The position numbers and the translations under genes are program-made. From Mesoaciditoga sp964503355 (GTDB lineage: Bacteria; Thermotogota; Thermotogae; Mesoaciditogales; Mesoaciditogaceae), in the NCBI GenBank assembly GCA_964503355.1, contig CAZCZS010000037.1, forward strand, positions 1 to 17,125: a DNA stretch of 17,125 bases, read 5' to 3'. A model generated the notes under the pieces. The model had not been told where the DNA came from, did no database searches, and worked only from the letters and a program-made list of their open reading frames with translations. The first letter of the stretch is position 1. The number at the start of each line of letters is the position of its first letter. Shown here piece by piece: positions 15,309-17,125 of the stretch.

Positions 15309-15323
15309 CAATTTCAAATCAGA

Positions 15324-16508
15324 TCATTTCTTGGCTATCGCTGCTTTTATCTGTTCAACAGCCGTTGTCAAAGCAGCTTGGGCGGATTCTTTCCCGCTTA
15401 TGGCCAAATTCAACGCATTTGTCCATGCATTCCACACAGATGCCATTTGAGGAATGTTAGGCATCGGTGTCGTGTTGGCCAAAGCTTCCACGAATCCTTT
15501 CAACCACGGAGCAGAAGCTTCTGCTTTTTTAGCCACGTCGTATCTCGCTGGAATCCTCGGATCGGCTTGCCACAACTTGTACATCGTTTCTTCGGTATCT
15601 ATGTAATTCGCCATGAATTCCATTATTTGAATTTGGTTCGGTGATTTCGAATTGATCATAAAGCCCTGAACACCAACGAACGGTTTTCCACCCGGGATCG
15701 GTGCAACTCCAAAGTTTATACCAGCTTGTTGAACCTGAGGAACTGCCCATTCTCCGTTTATCATCATCGCGGCTTTTCCAGAGTCGAAAAGCTTCATCAT
15801 GGTGTTGTAATCTTCTCCCTTTGGAAGAAGACCTTCCTTGAACATCTTCACTATGAATTCAAGACCTTTTACCGCTCCGGCGTTTGCAAGACCTATATCG
15901 TTCGGATTCAAGCCACCATTTTTGTTGGTTCCGAATATGTAGCCACCAAAACCTTGAATGAATGGTGCTGAAAAGTACGGATTTCCATAAACACCGTACG
16001 CCAATCCATAAAATCCACCGCCAGTCATCTGTTTAGCCATGTTGAAGAAATCTTCAGCCGTTTTTGGAATGCTCGTAACGTAATCTTTGTTGTAGAACAG
16101 AGCGAGTACATCTATTCCATAAGGAAGTCCGTAAAGCTTTCCATTGTAAGAAAAGGCCTCAAGAGATGTCGGAGCAAAGGCTTTAAGTTGATCTTTGGTT
16201 AAGAAATTGATGGGAGTTAACAGACCATCCGCGGCCAATTCTCCAACCCAATCGTTCGCTCCCACTATTATATCTGGTCCTTGTCCAGCTGATGCCGCCG
16301 TTACGAATTTACTTCTTATATCACCAAAGTTCATTTCAACAACTTTAACCGGCACGCCGTAGACCGACTGGAATTCATTTCCCAGCTGTTTCAGAATCGG
16401 AGCTCGAGTTGAGTCCGCCCAAATGAGAAGCTGTCCGGGTGTTGCGGCGAACACACTCAAAGTCAACAAGCTCGCTATAACCATACTCAACAACAAAACA
16501 CGTTTCAC
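15324..16508 (-). CDS. malE: maltose/maltodextrin-binding periplasmic protein
   Basis: MalE captures malto-oligosaccharides and delivers them to MalFG. The 394-residue protein has a signal peptide (VKRVLLLSMVIASLL..., cleavage after SVFA) with no lipobox. The mature protein follows the MBP pattern: LIWADS, PDIIVGANDW, NPYFSAPFI (sugar-stacking Tyr, E. coli Tyr155 region), MMINGEWAVPQ (Trp230 region), PFVGVQGFMIN and the diagnostic MPNIPQMASVW (Trp340 region). The aromatic residues support maltodextrin rather than another sugar. GTG 16508 is chosen because GGGGGA lies 7 bases ahead and it opens the signal peptide; an ATG 78 bases upstream lies across the promoter. It is the first gene of the transport operon. 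Confidence 0.95.
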   Translation of the reverse strand: MKRVLLLSMVIASLLTLSVFAATPGQLLIWADSTRAPILKQLGNEFQSVYGVPVKVVEMNFGDIRSKFVTAASAGQGPDIIVGANDWVGELAADGLLTPINFLTKDQLKAFAPTSLEAFSYNGKLYGLPYGIDVLALFYNKDYVTSIPKTAEDFFNMAKQMTGGGFYGLAYGVYGNPYFSAPFIQGFGGYIFGTNKNGGLNPNDIGLANAGAVKGLEFIVKMFKEGLLPKGEDYNTMMKLFDSGKAAMMINGEWAVPQVQQAGINFGVAPIPGGKPFVGVQGFMINSKSPNQIQIMEFMANYIDTEETMYKLWQADPRIPARYDVAKKAEASAPWLKGFVEALANTTPMPNIPQMASVWNAWTNALNLAISGKESAQAALTTAVEQIKAAIAKK

Positions 16509-16528
16509 GAAAATTCCCCCTTTCGATA

Positions 16529-16576
16529 TGCAAAATGTGCTGATATCAGCTTGATTATAATACCACTGATTTTGCA
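16529..16576 (-). promoter_or_regulatory. malE promoter with nested palindromic operator sites
   Basis: A consensus TATAAT (-10) occupies 16554-16559 on the minus strand, about 46 bases before the malE GTG. At the usual 17-base distance the -35 is poor (A-rich); a TTGAAA occurs at 21 bases, too far, which suggests activator dependence or weak basal activity. Just downstream, over the expected start point, lies the perfect 12-base palindrome GCTGATATCAGC (16539-16550). An outer pair of inverted arms, ATTTTGCA (16569-16576) and TGCAAAAT (16529-16536), flanks both. This geometry fits a LacI/ROK-type repressor site plus a second site, but the regulator is not in the window. Confidence 0.7.
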
Positions 16577-16643
16577 TTTTTTTCAAGTGACCTTTACAGA
16601 ATTATTCAAAAGTCGCGTTCACTTAACTTGTGAATAAAGATAA

Positions 16644-16673
16644 ATCGCTTTTCAAGCGATAAAGAATTTTTTT
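16644..16673 (+). terminator. possible weak intrinsic terminator
   Basis: ATCGCTT-TTC-AAGCGAT is a perfect 7-bp hairpin; a T7 run follows after six bases on the plus strand. The gap between stem and T tract weakens the call, and there is no recognisable plus-strand gene before it. It might insulate malE from transcription entering in the opposite direction or be a remnant. Confidence 0.35.
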
Positions 16674-16680
16674 CGAAGAT

Positions 16681-16754
16681 GTCATCCCGGACCTGATCCG
16701 GGATCTCATCCTCGCTTCAAAAGGATGAGATTCCGGCTCGTAGGCCGGAATGAC
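16681..16754. repeat. REP-like three-hairpin palindromic element
   Basis: The element is bounded by GTCAT (16681) and ATGAC (16754). Inside are three perfect 8-bp stems in a row: ATCCCGGA/TCCGGGAT (16684-16704), CTCATCCT/AGGATGAG (16705-16729) and ATTCCGGC/GCCGGAAT (16730-16751). It therefore folds as a cloverleaf on either strand. The GTCATCCCGG...CCGGAATGAC layout is the same as intergenic palindromic repeats known from several bacterial groups (for example alpha-proteobacteria), so it is most likely a dispersed repeat or MITE-like unit. I see no transposase and no target-site duplication. Confidence 0.75.
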
Positions 16755-16815
16755 GTTGAGGTCAAAGACTCCATCAAGCACGTCAAGCCCGCAATGACGT
16801 TATGGTCAAAGACTC
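16750..16815. repeat. 22-bp direct repeat and decayed second palindromic unit
   Basis: ATGACGTTGAGGTCAAAGAC plus TC at 16750-16771 recurs at 16794-16815 with two mismatches. Just before the second copy the sequence reads CGTCAAGCCCGCAATGAC, which is the end of the same kind of palindromic unit (reverse complement GTCATTGCGGGCTTGACG). This points to tandem insertion or duplication of the element followed by decay of the second copy's left side. Confidence 0.6.
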
Positions 16816-16842
16816 TACAGAAAATCGTCAGGCACGCCAACA

Positions 16843-16885
16843 CACTCATCCGTGAGTGCTTCGCTTTTTCGACACATCCTGTGTC
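16843..16885. repeat. two adjacent small hairpins sharing an ATCC core
   Basis: CACTCA-TCCG-TGAGTG (16843-16858) and GACACA-TCC-TGTGTC (16871-16885) have different stems but the same CA-TCC centre and are 12 bases apart. The changed but still paired stems look like covariation between two related units rather than chance. Function unknown; they may be another short intergenic repeat type. Confidence 0.45.
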
Positions 16886-16939
16886 TTACAGCCTCACTTT
16901 TGTGAATTTCCAGATGGCGAGCTCATATGCCTTGATGAA

Positions 16940-16970
16940 AACTTCATGGGAGATTTGAACCCTTGAAGTT
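16940..16970. repeat. 31-base inverted repeat
   Basis: AACTTCA and TGAAGTT pair over 7 bp, followed after one T-T mismatch by GGG/CCC, with a 9-base loop. There is no T run on either side, so it is not a clear terminator. Its loop-side sequence on the minus strand, GGGTTCAAATC, resembles a tRNA T-loop. Confidence 0.4.
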
Positions 16971-17081
16971 AATTTGTTCAAATTATTTTACGCAATGTTG
17001 TCAATTTTTCAACATTCACGCTGTTTTCAATGAACTTTGTTACACCACAACCTTTTTTCGTTACTCTCGTACAACGTGAGA

Positions 17082-17090
17082 TGGTAAAAT
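17082..17090 (+). promoter_or_regulatory. possible extended -10 pointing out of the window
   Basis: TGGTAAAAT on the plus strand is the same extended -10 sequence seen before the cofactor operon. The -35 region (TTACTC at 17061-17066) matches three of six consensus positions. An ATG at 17096 with ten open codons to the edge follows directly but lacks a ribosome binding site. A rightward gene would begin beyond or at the edge. Confidence 0.25.
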
Positions 17091-17125
17091 GAAATATGAA
17101 AAATGTATTTCGCTATAAACTCACG

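Larger units (their letters stand above)
16577..17125. other. non-coding region upstream of malE
   Basis: No credible protein gene is present in this 549-base stretch. It contains the REP-like element, its decayed copy and the hairpins listed separately, plus one more inverted repeat (AATGTTG 16994-17000 with CAACATT 17010-17016). A frame of 77 codons starting at 16725 runs through the palindromic repeats and has no ribosome binding site. The stretch 16891-16939 and 17017-17080 shows nothing I can name. Confidence 0.7.

Noticed and set aside
15268..15309. Upstream GTG start for malF at 15309
   Set aside because: It would place the N-terminus inside the terminator hairpin and T tract.
16509..16586. 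Upstream ATG start for malE at 16586
   Set aside because: The extra 26 residues would run through the -10 and palindromes and would precede a complete signal peptide.
16681..16815. CRISPR array
   Set aside because: The repeats are long palindromes and one imperfect direct repeat, without regular spacers or cas genes.
16725..16958. 77-codon plus-strand frame in the malE upstream region
   Set aside because: It translates the palindromic repeat and hairpins, has no ribosome binding site and no recognisable protein pattern.
16951..16963. tRNA gene fragment (GTTCAAATC on the minus strand)
   Set aside because: Only the T-loop matches; T-stem pairing is poor and no acceptor, D or anticodon arm can be found.
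17096..17125. Start of a plus-strand gene at the right edge
   Set aside because: Only ten codons, no ribosome binding site; kept only as a remark under the possible promoter.

Overview
The window looks like a draft-assembly fragment from a member of the Thermotogota (Thermotoga-like lineage). The evidence is indirect: moderate GC with tightly packed genes, strong GGAGG ribosome binding sites, frequent GTG/TTG starts, an archaeal/Thermotoga-style set of proteins, and above all a MalG permease carrying a very long coiled-coil insertion, a layout I associate with Thermotogales maltose transporters. The genus cannot be fixed from this sequence alone. A run of ten Ns at 11330-11339 is a scaffold gap inside malG.

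Left part (1-6334, minus strand): a cofactor operon read right to left. It starts with a small conserved protein of unknown function (5796-6308) and continues with pncA (nicotinamidase), pncB (nicotinate phosphoribosyltransferase), pdxS and pdxT (the two subunits of PLP synthase), coaX (type III pantothenate kinase) and a radical SAM protein. Most junctions overlap or are nearly touching; the exceptions are 40 nt before pdxS and 94 nt before pdxT. The pdxS-pdxT spacer holds two hairpins and a five-codon reading frame whose stop overlaps the pdxT start. So NAD salvage, vitamin B6 synthesis and the first step of CoA synthesis appear to be co-expressed. Beyond it, at the left edge, begins a secreted beta-propeller (PQQ-like repeat) protein.

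Middle (6335-7840): a single plus-strand gene for a PLP-dependent class III aminotransferase (GabT-like), diverging from the cofactor operon, with a perfect 19-nt palindrome in its promoter region and a strong intrinsic terminator that overlaps the 3' end of the converging operon.

Right part (7813-16576, minus strand): a transport-led operon, malE, malF, malG, a predicted cytoplasmic alkaline-phosphatase-superfamily phosphodiesterase, a four-TM protein, acpS and a secreted TPR protein. Four of its junctions are ATGA stop/start overlaps. An intrinsic terminator with a T6 tract lies between malE and malF and should make the binding protein more abundant than the permeases. The malE promoter has a consensus -10 surrounded by nested palindromes. 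No MalK-type ATPase is present in the window.

The right end (16577-17125) is non-coding. It holds a three-hairpin palindromic element of the 'GTCAT-CCCGG...CCGG-ATGAC' kind, a decayed second copy marked by a 22-bp direct repeat, and several other small hairpins.
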